From Eubacteriaceae bacterium (GTDB taxonomy: Bacteria > Bacillota > Clostridia > Lachnospirales > Lachnospiraceae), in NCBI GenBank assembly GCA_910574895.1, contig CAJTDQ010000003.1:62001-126000 (forward strand): a DNA stretch of 64,000 nt, read 5' to 3'. A program made the translations under genes and the position numbers. Positions 9,111 to 17,369 of the stretch are shown piece by piece. The notes under the pieces are model-generated. The model was not told where the DNA came from. It saw only the letters and a list, made by a program, of their open reading frames with translations, and ran no database searches. Position 1 is the stretch's first letter. Every line of letters begins with the position of its first letter.

Positions 9111-10940
9111 ATGGGCAATTTAAAAGATTTAAAAGTAGATAGAGGAAATCCGCTGATGATAGGAGCAACTGTTATTGGAGATAGTGTTAATTTTGCAATT
9201 ACTGCAAAGGCGGGAAGTAAATGCGAAGTGATTTTGTATAAAAAAGGGGAGGAACAGGAGAGTTTTAGGATTCCTTTTGAAAATGCTCAGGTTATCGGAA
9301 ATGTGTATGCCATGATTGTTTCGGGATTTGATTATAAGGAGTACGATTATAACTTTTGCATTAATGGAGAAGTTGTTGTAGATAAATATGCAAAGTCATT
9401 AGTTGGCAAGAAGCAGTGGGGAGATGATGGTACAAATATAAAGGCAAGCATTGTGGAAGATAACTTTCAATGGGAGGATGATGCACCTTTATGTATACCT
9501 TTCGAGGATACAATACTTTACAGACTACATGTAAGAGGATTTACAAAACATAGCAGTTCCAAGGTCAGACATAAAGGTACATATTTAGGCATTGTCGACA
9601 AAATTCCATATTTAAAAGAATTAGGTATTACTATGATTGAACTGATGCCGGCGTATGAGTTTCATGAAATCAAAACAGAACAGGCTACATCAATGCGTGG
9701 ACAGTTTCAGATTGAAGAACCAAAGTTGAACTATTGGGGATATACAGACGGGTATATTTTTGCTCCGAAAGCATCATATGCTTTTTCGAACAAGACAGGA
9801 GGAGAAGTAGAAGAGTTTAAATATATGGTAAGAGAACTCCATAAAAATGGTATCGAGTTATCTATGGAATTTTATTTTTCACAGGGAACAAATCCAAAAG
9901 AAATCTTAGACTGTCTGCATTACTGGGTAATGGAATATCATATTGATGGAATTCATGTGAATTGTGAAGAAGCGGTAACGCGCATGATTCAGACAGATGA
10001 TTTGCTTTCTGCTACAAAGATTTTTACTTATAGTTTTGCAATGGATACAGATTTTTATCATAGCAGTTCTAATGTGAGAAATCTGGCAAATTTCAATGAT
10101 GATTTTATGATTGCTGCCAGAAAGTTTATTAAGGGTGATGAGGATATGCTGAACACGATATCTTACAAAGTAAAGGCAAATCCACCGGGAGCGGCTGTGG
10201 TCAATTATGTGGCAAACCATAATACATTTACATTATACGATTCGGTATCTTATGACAGAAAATATAACGAATTAAATGGAGAAAATAATAAGGATGGAGC
10301 CGTTTATAATTACAGTTGGAATTGTGGCGCAGAAGGCACTACAAGAAAACGTAAGGTAATGGATGTTCGAAAGAAGCAGATAAAGAATGCACTGTGTCTT
10401 GTGTTTTTGAGTCAGGGTGTTCCAATGATATATGCGGGTGATGAAATGTGTAATTCACAAAAAGGCAATAATAATCCTTACTGTCTTGATAATGAGATTT
10501 CATGGACAAACTGGAATACGACGGCTATGGCAAAAGAGATTTTGGAATTCACAAAAAATCTGATTCATTTTCGAAAAGAGCATAAAGTATTACATTTAAA
10601 AGACGAGACAAGACAGATGGATTATAAGTCATATGGACTCCCGGATTTGTCTTATCATGGAACGAAAGCGTGGTATGCAGATTTTAGTCATTTTAACAGA
10701 CATTTTTCAACAATGTATTGTGGAAAGTATGCAATGGATGTTATAGGAAATGATGAACAGGATATGTATATTGCTTACAACATGTATTGGGAAGAGCAGA
10801 AGTTTGGCATACCATCGGCTAGAAATAAACGGAAATGGAGAGTAGCATTTTCTACAAGTCACGAGCAGTCAGAAAAAGAAGTTGGAAGAACGCTGGCTGT
10901 GCCGGGAAGAAGTGTGACAGTGCTGATAAGTGAAAAATAG
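9111..10940 (+). CDS. GlgX/isoamylase-like GH13 protein lacking the catalytic residues (pseudoenzyme)
   Basis: This 609-residue protein aligns end to end with GlgX-type debranching enzymes: an N-terminal CBM48-like domain (about 1-120), a barrel with NYWGYTDGYIFAPKASYA, then WNCGAEG, SQGVPMIYAGDE, GNNNPYCLDNEISW and a C-terminal PDLSYHGTKAWYADFS region. The GH13 active-site motifs are lost. Region I reads SMEFYF, region II GIHVN (nucleophile Asp replaced by Asn284), no region III Glu is found, and region IV reads ANHN rather than NHD. It should not hydrolyse glycogen but may bind alpha-glucan or regulate other enzymes. There is no frameshift, so the gene is under selection. Confidence 0.8.
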   Translation: MGNLKDLKVDRGNPLMIGATVIGDSVNFAITAKAGSKCEVILYKKGEEQESFRIPFENAQVIGNVYAMIVSGFDYKEYDYNFCINGEVVVDKYAKSLVGKKQWGDDGTNIKASIVEDNFQWEDDAPLCIPFEDTILYRLHVRGFTKHSSSKVRHKGTYLGIVDKIPYLKELGITMIELMPAYEFHEIKTEQATSMRGQFQIEEPKLNYWGYTDGYIFAPKASYAFSNKTGGEVEEFKYMVRELHKNGIELSMEFYFSQGTNPKEILDCLHYWVMEYHIDGIHVNCEEAVTRMIQTDDLLSATKIFTYSFAMDTDFYHSSSNVRNLANFNDDFMIAARKFIKGDEDMLNTISYKVKANPPGAAVVNYVANHNTFTLYDSVSYDRKYNELNGENNKDGAVYNYSWNCGAEGTTRKRKVMDVRKKQIKNALCLVFLSQGVPMIYAGDEMCNSQKGNNNPYCLDNEISWTNWNTTAMAKEILEFTKNLIHFRKEHKVLHLKDETRQMDYKSYGLPDLSYHGTKAWYADFSHFNRHFSTMYCGKYAMDVIGNDEQDMYIAYNMYWEEQKFGIPSARNKRKWRVAFSTSHEQSEKEVGRTLAVPGRSVTVLISEK

Positions 10941-10991
10941 TGTGGCAGTTTATGAAAGAAAATGACAAGAAACGGATAGAAACAGAACAAA

Positions 10992-11777
10992 ATGGAGTGT
11001 AGTAGTGTGGATGAATTAAATGAGAAAGGTATCAGAAAATTTATAGATTTGGATAAGTGGGGGTTGAGCAGTTTTGCTTTAAAGATTATAGCGGCTGTTA
11101 CTATGTTTATAGACCATTTTGCAATACTGTTTTTAGATAATCATCATACAGCTTATATGATTGCAAGAGGAATAGGAAGAATCAGTTTTCCGATTTTTGC
11201 GTTTATTCTTGTGGAAGGATTTTATTATACCGCTAACAGGGTTAAGCATGGAATTACATTAGGTGTTTTTGCAATTATTTCGGAAATACCATATAACATG
11301 ATGTATGGCAGATTTTTTTATCTGGAAAATCAAAACGTTATTTTTACACTGTTCATAGGGTTTATGATGATTTGGGCATTAGATTCTATATCTATGTACA
11401 GAGTGAATTATTCGGATAATCTGTTAAAGAAAGTCGGAGCAGGAAGAATGAATACTGTTCTTGAACTTATGGCAATGCTGCTGGCATTTATTATTGCATA
11501 TTTTATGAAATGCTCTTACTCTTACGCAGGAATTATGCTGATATTATGCTTTTATGTATTTCGAAAATATCATATTGGCAGGGCAGTATCAAACATTGTT
11601 TTTAATATGGGTATGTTTGGCTACAGTATTCAATGGCTCGGGGTGTTCAGTATGATACCAATCGCTTTTTATAATGAAAAGCCGGGTAAATACAAATGGA
11701 AGTATTTCTTTTATCTATTCTATCCTATTCATATTTTGATATTGGTGGCAGTTAAAATGATACAGTTAAAGTTATAA
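10992..11777 (+). CDS. TraX-family membrane protein
   Basis: This 261-residue protein has about seven to eight hydrophobic helices. The first begins at SSFALKIIAAVTMFIDHFA, and ARGIGRISFPIFAFILVEGF follows; both are typical of TraX. TraX of the F plasmid acetylates pilin, and chromosomal Firmicute homologues are presumed acyltransferases of unknown substrate. The start is uncertain: ATG 10992 has a poor Shine-Dalgarno, whereas in-frame GTG 11007 is preceded by GGAG at a good distance. It follows the GlgX-like gene by 51 bp and may share its transcript. Confidence 0.8.
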   Translation: MECSSVDELNEKGIRKFIDLDKWGLSSFALKIIAAVTMFIDHFAILFLDNHHTAYMIARGIGRISFPIFAFILVEGFYYTANRVKHGITLGVFAIISEIPYNMMYGRFFYLENQNVIFTLFIGFMMIWALDSISMYRVNYSDNLLKKVGAGRMNTVLELMAMLLAFIIAYFMKCSYSYAGIMLILCFYVFRKYHIGRAVSNIVFNMGMFGYSIQWLGVFSMIPIAFYNEKPGKYKWKYFFYLFYPIHILILVAVKMIQLKL

Positions 11778-11908
11778 TATTTACAGTTCTAAAAATACTT
11801 TTAATAAAATGGAACCCTTTTTCTATAATTTGAACCCTTTTTATGTTTTTAATTTCCTTTATACTAAAGTTAACTTTGAAACGGAATAGAGATATAAGGA
11901 GGTATGTT

Positions 11909-13831
11909 ATGATATCAAAGTTAATGAAAAAGGCAGTAACATTTGTACTTTCTACGGCAATGGCAGTAACAGCTATAACGTTTACAATGCCACAGCAGAA
12001 AGTAAAAGCAGCACCAACGACAAGTTCACAATTAGTGTGGAGCGATGAGTTTAATGGTTCATCTTTAGACACTTCAAAATGGGGTTATGAAATAGGAACC
12101 GGAGCAAGTGGATGGGGAAATAATGAACTTCAATATTATACCAATAGAACAGATAATGCATATGTTTCCGGCGGAGCATTGCATATCAGGGCAAAAAGGG
12201 AATCCTATGGTGGTAAAAATTATACATCGGCTAGGTTGAATACAAATGGAAAATTTACTTTTAAGTACGGATATGTTGAGGCACGTTTGGCATTGCCATC
12301 CAGTCAGGGAATCTGGCCTGCATTCTGGATGTTAGGAGCAAATATTGGAAGTGTGGGCTGGCCTGCATGTGGTGAAATTGACATCATGGAAGCAATTAAT
12401 GCAGAAAATAGAACATATGCTACGTGTCATTGGGATTGCAATGGACATTCGGATTATGGAAAGAATACAGGAAATTTTGATATTACACAATATCATACAT
12501 ATGGGCTACAGTGGGACAGTCAGTATATAAGAATGTTTGTAGACGGAAATAAGATTTATGAAATGTATATTGAAAATAATGCTGGTGGAACAGAAGAATT
12601 TCACAGACCGTTCTATTTATTGTTAAACGTAGCAGTTGGTGGAAACTGGCCGGGATTTGCAGTGAATGATAGTGCATTTCCTCAGGAAATGAAAGTAGAT
12701 TATATTCGTGTATATCAGGAAAATCCATCATTCAATAGTTCATCATCAAGTAATGTGGATCATAATACAGGAAGTGGTAATACCGGAAATACCGGTAACA
12801 CTGGAAATACAGGTAATACAGGGAATCCACCTGCAAGTGGCATGGGAATGAATTCTGCAGGAGCAGGTTCAGCTACAGCGTATGTAAATGATTCTTCGTG
12901 GACTGATATTCACTATTCCGTAAATGGTGGAGCACAGCAGAATGTGAGAATGACACAGTCAGGTTCCAAAGCTACATATACTATCAATGGATTAAAATCA
13001 GGTGATTCTGTAAAATATTGGTTTACTTACTGCAATACATCCGGGTTTGTAAAAGATACAGAAAGCTACACATATAATCATAATGGAAGTGGTTCATCAG
13101 GAAATCAGGGAAATACAGGAAATCAGCCAAGTATTAATCCGGCATCCGGAGATGTAGTTATTTATCAGGATGCAAATTATGGCGGACGTTCAGCATCCCT
13201 TGGTTTAGGAAACTTTAATTTAGCATCATTACAGGCAAAAGGTTTTAAGAATGATGATTTGTCATCTATTAAATGTCCATGGGGCTATAAAGTGACTATG
13301 TATGCAGACGATAATTTTAGAGGAGCAGCTAAGGTTATCACAGCAGATACTGCTTTTGTTGGAAGTGATTGGAATGATCAGGTTTCTTCCATAAAAGTTG
13401 AAAAAGCACGTTATCGTATTATTAACCGTCACAGTGGTCTTTGCTTAGATGTTTCCGGTTCTAATACTGCAAGTGGCACAAATGTTCAGCAGTGGACAGG
13501 AAATGGTTCATTGGCACAGACATGGGAAGTATCATTTAACAAAGATGATTCTACATATGTTCTGACTAGTGCAATTCATGGAAAGGCAGTTGACATGGGA
13601 GGCTGGTCCAAAGATAACGGTGGTAATGCTATCATTTGGGATAATAACAATACTGATAACCAGAGATGGTATATTACACCCGTAGATGGTGGATATTCCT
13701 TCCTGATTAACAAACATAGCAATAAGTGTCTTGAAGTAGGAGGCTGGTCAACAGAGGCCGGTGGAAATGCGATACAGTGGGATTATTTTGCACAGCCAAA
13801 TCAGCAGTGGAAGTTTGAAATGGTAAATTAA
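11909..13831 (+). CDS. Secreted GH16 beta-glucanase with CBM56, beta/gamma-crystallin and ricin-type modules
   Basis: ATG 11909 is chosen over an upstream in-frame ATG (11843) because AAGGAGG lies 6-7 nt before it and a signal peptide ending near KVKA follows; 640 residues. Domain order: GH16 catalytic domain (about 30-260) with the active-site signature GEIDIMEA; a Gly-Asn-Thr linker (about 288-307); a CBM56-like domain (about 312-390); a second linker; a beta/gamma-crystallin domain (about 410-490, VVIYQDANYGGRSASL); and a C-terminal ricin-type beta-trefoil (about 495-640, three Q-x-W-type units). GH16 with CBM56 points to beta-1,3-glucan (laminarin, fungal or algal glucan) as substrate. 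It precedes a second secreted glycosidase. Confidence 0.9.
   Translation: MISKLMKKAVTFVLSTAMAVTAITFTMPQQKVKAAPTTSSQLVWSDEFNGSSLDTSKWGYEIGTGASGWGNNELQYYTNRTDNAYVSGGALHIRAKRESYGGKNYTSARLNTNGKFTFKYGYVEARLALPSSQGIWPAFWMLGANIGSVGWPACGEIDIMEAINAENRTYATCHWDCNGHSDYGKNTGNFDITQYHTYGLQWDSQYIRMFVDGNKIYEMYIENNAGGTEEFHRPFYLLLNVAVGGNWPGFAVNDSAFPQEMKVDYIRVYQENPSFNSSSSSNVDHNTGSGNTGNTGNTGNTGNTGNPPASGMGMNSAGAGSATAYVNDSSWTDIHYSVNGGAQQNVRMTQSGSKATYTINGLKSGDSVKYWFTYCNTSGFVKDTESYTYNHNGSGSSGNQGNTGNQPSINPASGDVVIYQDANYGGRSASLGLGNFNLASLQAKGFKNDDLSSIKCPWGYKVTMYADDNFRGAAKVITADTAFVGSDWNDQVSSIKVEKARYRIINRHSGLCLDVSGSNTASGTNVQQWTGNGSLAQTWEVSFNKDDSTYVLTSAIHGKAVDMGGWSKDNGGNAIIWDNNNTDNQRWYITPVDGGYSFLINKHSNKCLEVGGWSTEAGGNAIQWDYFAQPNQQWKFEMVN
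12776..12826 (+). repeat. Gly-Asn-Thr linker microrepeat
   Basis: About six degenerate 9 bp units encode repeated Gly-Asn-Thr between the GH16 domain and the CBM56. This is a flexible interdomain linker inside the gene, not a mobile or CRISPR repeat. Confidence 0.85.
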
Positions 13832-13890
13832 AATAGTTGAATAAATAGTTGTTTAATCTGTTAAAACAAGGTAAAATATAAGAAAGTTAT

Positions 13891-13920
13891 ATCCCTCGAA
13901 TATGATATGTTCGGGGGATT
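13891..13920 (+). terminator. Hairpin terminator between the two glycoside hydrolases
   Basis: ATCCCTCGAA pairs with TTCGGGGGAT with one G-U wobble and a 9 nt loop. It ends about 20 nt before the next gene's start, with only a short T-rich tail, so read-through is possible. Confidence 0.55.
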
Positions 13921-13941
13921 CTTCATAAGGAGGAATTATAA

Positions 13942-15528
13942 ATGAAAAAATTTATTTCTACAATGATTGTCTTAGTGCTGATGACACAACTATTTAGTGC
14001 CTATGGAATAAAGGCAGATGAGAATAACATATCATCTTATAAAAATAAATTTGTTCCTCCTGATGGTAAAACACTGCTGTTTATTGGTCAGGATGATGAT
14101 GAAACAGCGGATTATATAGAAAGCAGCAAAATCGTTCCGGCAGGAATGATGATTTATACAAATTTAGGGGATTTGTCCGCAATGACATCTTCTTATCAAG
14201 GTACCGGATCCAATCAGGCAGGACGAATGGATTTTCAGGATTGGGCAAGACGATATGATAATACCGTATTGAATCTTGGAATTTGGGCGTCAGATAGTAC
14301 TATGCTGTTAGGAATTGCAAATGGAAAGTATGATGAAAATATAAAAAAACTTGCATATTATATTAAGAATTCTAAAAAGCCTGTATATGTTCGTTTCGGT
14401 TACGAGTTTGATGGTCCGTGGAATGTTTATGCACCGGGCTTATATAAATCTGCATATAAACGTTTCGTTGATGTTGTGCGCGATACAACTCCAGGTGGGA
14501 AATTGCAAAATGGTGTAAATGATAACATATCTTTTGTATGGCATTCAGCAGCGTTTTTCCGTCTGGGTGAAAATAATATCTGGCCTGATGTTACAGGACA
14601 GGGCGGATATGATAAAGAACAAATAGAGAGTTATCTGAACAACCCGTATATGACATTAGAAAACTGGTATCCCGGTGATGAGTATGTGGACTGGGTAGGA
14701 ATCAGCTGGTTTGCGTGGGAGCATGAATATCAGGAAAAAGCGGCAGATATAAGAAGAGATGAAGCTGTTGCATTTGCAGAAAAACATAGTAAGCCGGTTA
14801 TGATTGCAGAAGCTGCGCCAAAAGAGATATGGCAGCCACAGAATCCGACAAAAAATTGTTGCGATAATGGCAAAGTCTGCATCTTAGGTGAAGAAGGAAC
14901 CATTCATGAGGGCGATTCATGGACGAACTGGTATCAGCCTATGTTTGAGTATATAGAAAAAAATGATATTAAGGCATTGTGTTATATTAATCAGGATTGG
15001 AATGCACAGAAAATGTGGGAACTTCAAGGTGGCTGGGGAGATTCACGAGTGCAGAACAGCGAAGAATTTTTTGATAAATGGTTAAGAAAGATTGGCGAAT
15101 CCAGATATCTGATGAGTTCAAAAGAGTTGTACCCATATATTGGTTTTATTCCTAGGAATAATGAACAGAATGGTACGACTACAGGAACGGATAAGACACA
15201 AGAGCAGACAACACAGAAAATGCAAAAGGTTTCGAAACCTAAAGGTGTAAAAATAACGAAATTAAAAAGTAGCAGAAAATCTATTAAAGTTTTATGGAAA
15301 AAACGAACAAAAGGTACAAATGGATATGTAATTCAGTATAGTACGAAGAAGAACTTTAAATCTAAAGTAAAGGCAGTGACGATAAAGAGGAATAGGATAA
15401 CTATAAAGAAAATAAAAAAACTGAAATCAAAAAAGAAATACTATGTTAGAATCAGAACGTTTAAGATTGTAAAAAACAAAAAGTATTATTCTGATTGGAG
15501 TAAAGTAAAAAGTGTGAAAACAAAATAG
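13942..15528 (+). CDS. Secreted GH26-like glycoside hydrolase with C-terminal FnIII-like module
   Basis: This 528-residue protein has a signal peptide ending near GIKA. The barrel shows VRFGYEFDGPWN, the GH26-type acid/base Glu region, and VMIAEAAPKE, the probable nucleophile Glu; WVGISWFAWE lies between them. GH26 enzymes mostly cut beta-mannan and some cut beta-1,3-xylan or mixed-linkage glucan, so the substrate here is open, though the adjacent GH16 suggests a beta-glucan. A Thr/Gln-rich linker (about 410-430) leads to a Lys-rich FnIII-like domain also found in two other secreted proteins of this window. AAGGAGG precedes the ATG. Confidence 0.78.
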   Translation: MKKFISTMIVLVLMTQLFSAYGIKADENNISSYKNKFVPPDGKTLLFIGQDDDETADYIESSKIVPAGMMIYTNLGDLSAMTSSYQGTGSNQAGRMDFQDWARRYDNTVLNLGIWASDSTMLLGIANGKYDENIKKLAYYIKNSKKPVYVRFGYEFDGPWNVYAPGLYKSAYKRFVDVVRDTTPGGKLQNGVNDNISFVWHSAAFFRLGENNIWPDVTGQGGYDKEQIESYLNNPYMTLENWYPGDEYVDWVGISWFAWEHEYQEKAADIRRDEAVAFAEKHSKPVMIAEAAPKEIWQPQNPTKNCCDNGKVCILGEEGTIHEGDSWTNWYQPMFEYIEKNDIKALCYINQDWNAQKMWELQGGWGDSRVQNSEEFFDKWLRKIGESRYLMSSKELYPYIGFIPRNNEQNGTTTGTDKTQEQTTQKMQKVSKPKGVKITKLKSSRKSIKVLWKKRTKGTNGYVIQYSTKKNFKSKVKAVTIKRNRITIKKIKKLKSKKKYYVRIRTFKIVKNKKYYSDWSKVKSVKTK

Positions 15529-15545
15529 AATTTGTATAAGAATAA

Positions 15546-15590
15546 AATTCCCAGGTTATGGATGATGCACAATCTGGGAATTCTTATTTT
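15546..15590. terminator. Bidirectional terminator between GH26-like gene and luxS
   Basis: AATTCCCAGGTT (15546-15557) pairs with AATCTGGGAATT (15571-15582), a 12 bp stem with one wobble, followed by TCTTATTTT. It sits between convergent genes. Confidence 0.8.
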
Positions 15591-15592
15591 AT

Positions 15593-16072
15593 TTATTGTG
15601 GATATATGAGTCTTTCTTCTGTGATATTTGTCAAGACTTCATCGTAGTATTTTGTACATATATATTTTGCCATGTTCAGATTCATATCCAGATAGTTTCC
15701 ACAGTCTTTGGCACATGCACCTGGGACGGTATCATTAAAATCTTTCATAAATTCGTACATTCTTGTAACGAGAGGAAGAACTTCTTTGGAAGAATGGTCT
15801 CCTGCCAGTACCATATAAAAACCGGTGCGGCATCCCATAGGACCAAAATAAATTATCTTATCTTTAAATTCTTCATCATTTCTTAAAAAAGTAGCTCCAA
15901 GATGTTCTATTGTGTGAATTTCTGCGGTGTTCATAACAGGCTCAAAATTCGGTCTCGTCATACGAATGTCAAATGTAGTAATGACTTCAGCTCCAACCCG
16001 GTCCTTTCTTGAAACATATAGTCCGGGTAATAATTTCAAATGGTCAATTGTAAAACTTGTAATCTTTTCCAT
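15593..16072 (-). CDS. luxS: S-ribosylhomocysteine lyase LuxS
   Basis: This 159-residue protein is full length for LuxS. The metal-binding HTIEH motif with the later Cys in GACAKDCGNY, together with FGPMGCRTGFY, are diagnostic. It cleaves S-ribosylhomocysteine to homocysteine and DPD, the precursor of AI-2, as part of the activated methyl cycle; a signalling role is possible but not shown. CGGAGG lies 6 nt upstream of the ATG. It is a single gene with its own promoter (16100-16128). Confidence 0.97.
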   Translation of the reverse strand: MEKITSFTIDHLKLLPGLYVSRKDRVGAEVITTFDIRMTRPNFEPVMNTAEIHTIEHLGATFLRNDEEFKDKIIYFGPMGCRTGFYMVLAGDHSSKEVLPLVTRMYEFMKDFNDTVPGACAKDCGNYLDMNLNMAKYICTKYYDEVLTNITEERLIYPQ

Positions 16073-16099
16073 GGTAACCTCCGAAAAATTTCTATAATC

Positions 16100-16128
16100 A
16101 TATTAATGAATTCAATATAAAAAATCAA
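16100..16128 (-). promoter_or_regulatory. Candidate sigma-A promoter of luxS
   Basis: On the minus strand a -35 TTGATT (complement of 16123-16128) and a -10 TAATAT (complement of 16100-16105) are separated by exactly 17 bp, about 30 nt upstream of luxS. Confidence 0.55.
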
Positions 16129-16210
16129 GGGGCAGGTTGTTTTTGTAAAGATAAAAATATATAATGAATGAAAGTTGGAATGTCAGTAGAAAGGATGAAT
16201 CAGCAGTAAC

Positions 16211-17308
16211 ATGGATAATATGACAAAAAGCAATAGTGATATAGAACAGAATAAGCCGCATAAGAGACGTGTAAGGTACAAGGGGACGCATCCCAGAACT
16301 TATGCTGAAAAGTATAAAGAACATAATCCTGATAAATACAAGGACACGATTGAAAAAGTTATTAGTAAAGGAAGTACACCGGCAGGGATGCATATATCTA
16401 TTATGGTAGAGGAAATATTGGATTTATTGGAAATACAGCCAGGACAAAAAGGACTGGATGCAACATTGGGGTATGGTGGTCATACGAGCAAAATGTTGGA
16501 AAAACTGGAAGGAAAAGGGCATGTATATGGTCTTGATATTGATTCGATTGAAATAGAGAAAACGAAAAAGAGGTTGTCGGATAAAGGATTTGGCAGTGAG
16601 CTTTTTACGGCAGTAAATATTAATTTTAAAGATATCGATAAAGTGGCAGAAGAATATGGACCATTCGATTTTATTTTGGCAGACCTGGGTGTTTCCTCGA
16701 TGCAGATAGATAATCCGGAACGTGGATTTACATATAAATATGATGGACCGTTAGATTTACGATTAAATCCAAATCAGGGTGTTTCGGCTGCAGAGCGTTT
16801 GAATAGAATATCATTAGAAGAATTAGAGGGGATGCTCATAGAAAATTCTGATGAACCATATGCTTATGAAATTGCGAAAAAAGTTATTGAAGAACGGAGA
16901 AGAAAGAAAATAGAGACAACACTAGAGTTGAAAAATGTAGTAGAAAAAGCAGTTTCGCAGTCAAAAGAAACGAGGAATATGTCTAATAATGATAAAGAGG
17001 AATTAATGAAAAAGTGTTGTGCCAGAGTTTTTCAGGCACTTCGAATTGATGTGAATAACGAGTTTGAAGTATTGTATGAATTCCTGGAAAAACTTCCGGA
17101 TGTACTAGCACCTGGAGGAAGAGTGGCAGTTTTAACCTTTCACTCGGGAGAGGACAGGTTAGTGAAAAAGTCCTTTAAATCACTAAAAAATGCAGGAGTA
17201 TACAGTGAGGTGGCAAGGGAGGTCATCAGACCCGGAAGAGAAGAATGTATCAGAAATCCAAGAGCAAAGTCCACAAAAATGCGATGGGCAGTAAAAAGTA
17301 TATTTTAG
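16211..17308 (+). CDS. rsmH: 16S rRNA (cytosine-N4) methyltransferase RsmH paralogue
   Basis: This 365-residue, SAM-dependent MraW-type methyltransferase shows LDATLGYGGHT (SAM-binding loop), ADLGVSSMQID, ERGFTYKYDGPLDLRL and LTFHSGEDRLVK. Canonical RsmH methylates N4 of C1402 in 16S rRNA, is about 310 residues long and sits in the mraZ-mraW-ftsL cell-wall cluster. This copy stands alone and has a basic N-terminal extension of about 55 residues (KRRVRYKGTHPRTY), so it is probably a second, divergent RsmH. The Shine-Dalgarno before ATG 16211 is weak. Target identity is inferred. Confidence 0.85.
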   Translation: MDNMTKSNSDIEQNKPHKRRVRYKGTHPRTYAEKYKEHNPDKYKDTIEKVISKGSTPAGMHISIMVEEILDLLEIQPGQKGLDATLGYGGHTSKMLEKLEGKGHVYGLDIDSIEIEKTKKRLSDKGFGSELFTAVNINFKDIDKVAEEYGPFDFILADLGVSSMQIDNPERGFTYKYDGPLDLRLNPNQGVSAAERLNRISLEELEGMLIENSDEPYAYEIAKKVIEERRRKKIETTLELKNVVEKAVSQSKETRNMSNNDKEELMKKCCARVFQALRIDVNNEFEVLYEFLEKLPDVLAPGGRVAVLTFHSGEDRLVKKSFKSLKNAGVYSEVAREVIRPGREECIRNPRAKSTKMRWAVKSIF

Positions 17309-17310
17309 TA

Positions 17311-17330
17311 CACTTTTTAATAAAAAAGTG
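17311..17330 (+). terminator. Small hairpin after rsmH
   Basis: CACTTTTT and AAAAAGTG form an 8 bp stem with an AATA loop immediately after rsmH, but no U-tract follows. A TATGAT -10-like element begins at 17332, so it may be part of the trpS promoter region instead. Confidence 0.3.
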
Positions 17331-17369
17331 GTATGATATTAAAATATGTAGAAATAAAGGAGAGTAGTT

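Noticed and set aside
12776-12826. Short tandem DNA repeat as a phase-variable or CRISPR-like tract
   Set aside because: It encodes an in-frame Gly-Asn-Thr linker with synonymous variation, so selection acts on the protein linker.
17309-17369. T-box riboswitch upstream of trpS
   Set aside because: The intergenic gap is only 61 bp and shows no T-box motif or specifier stem.
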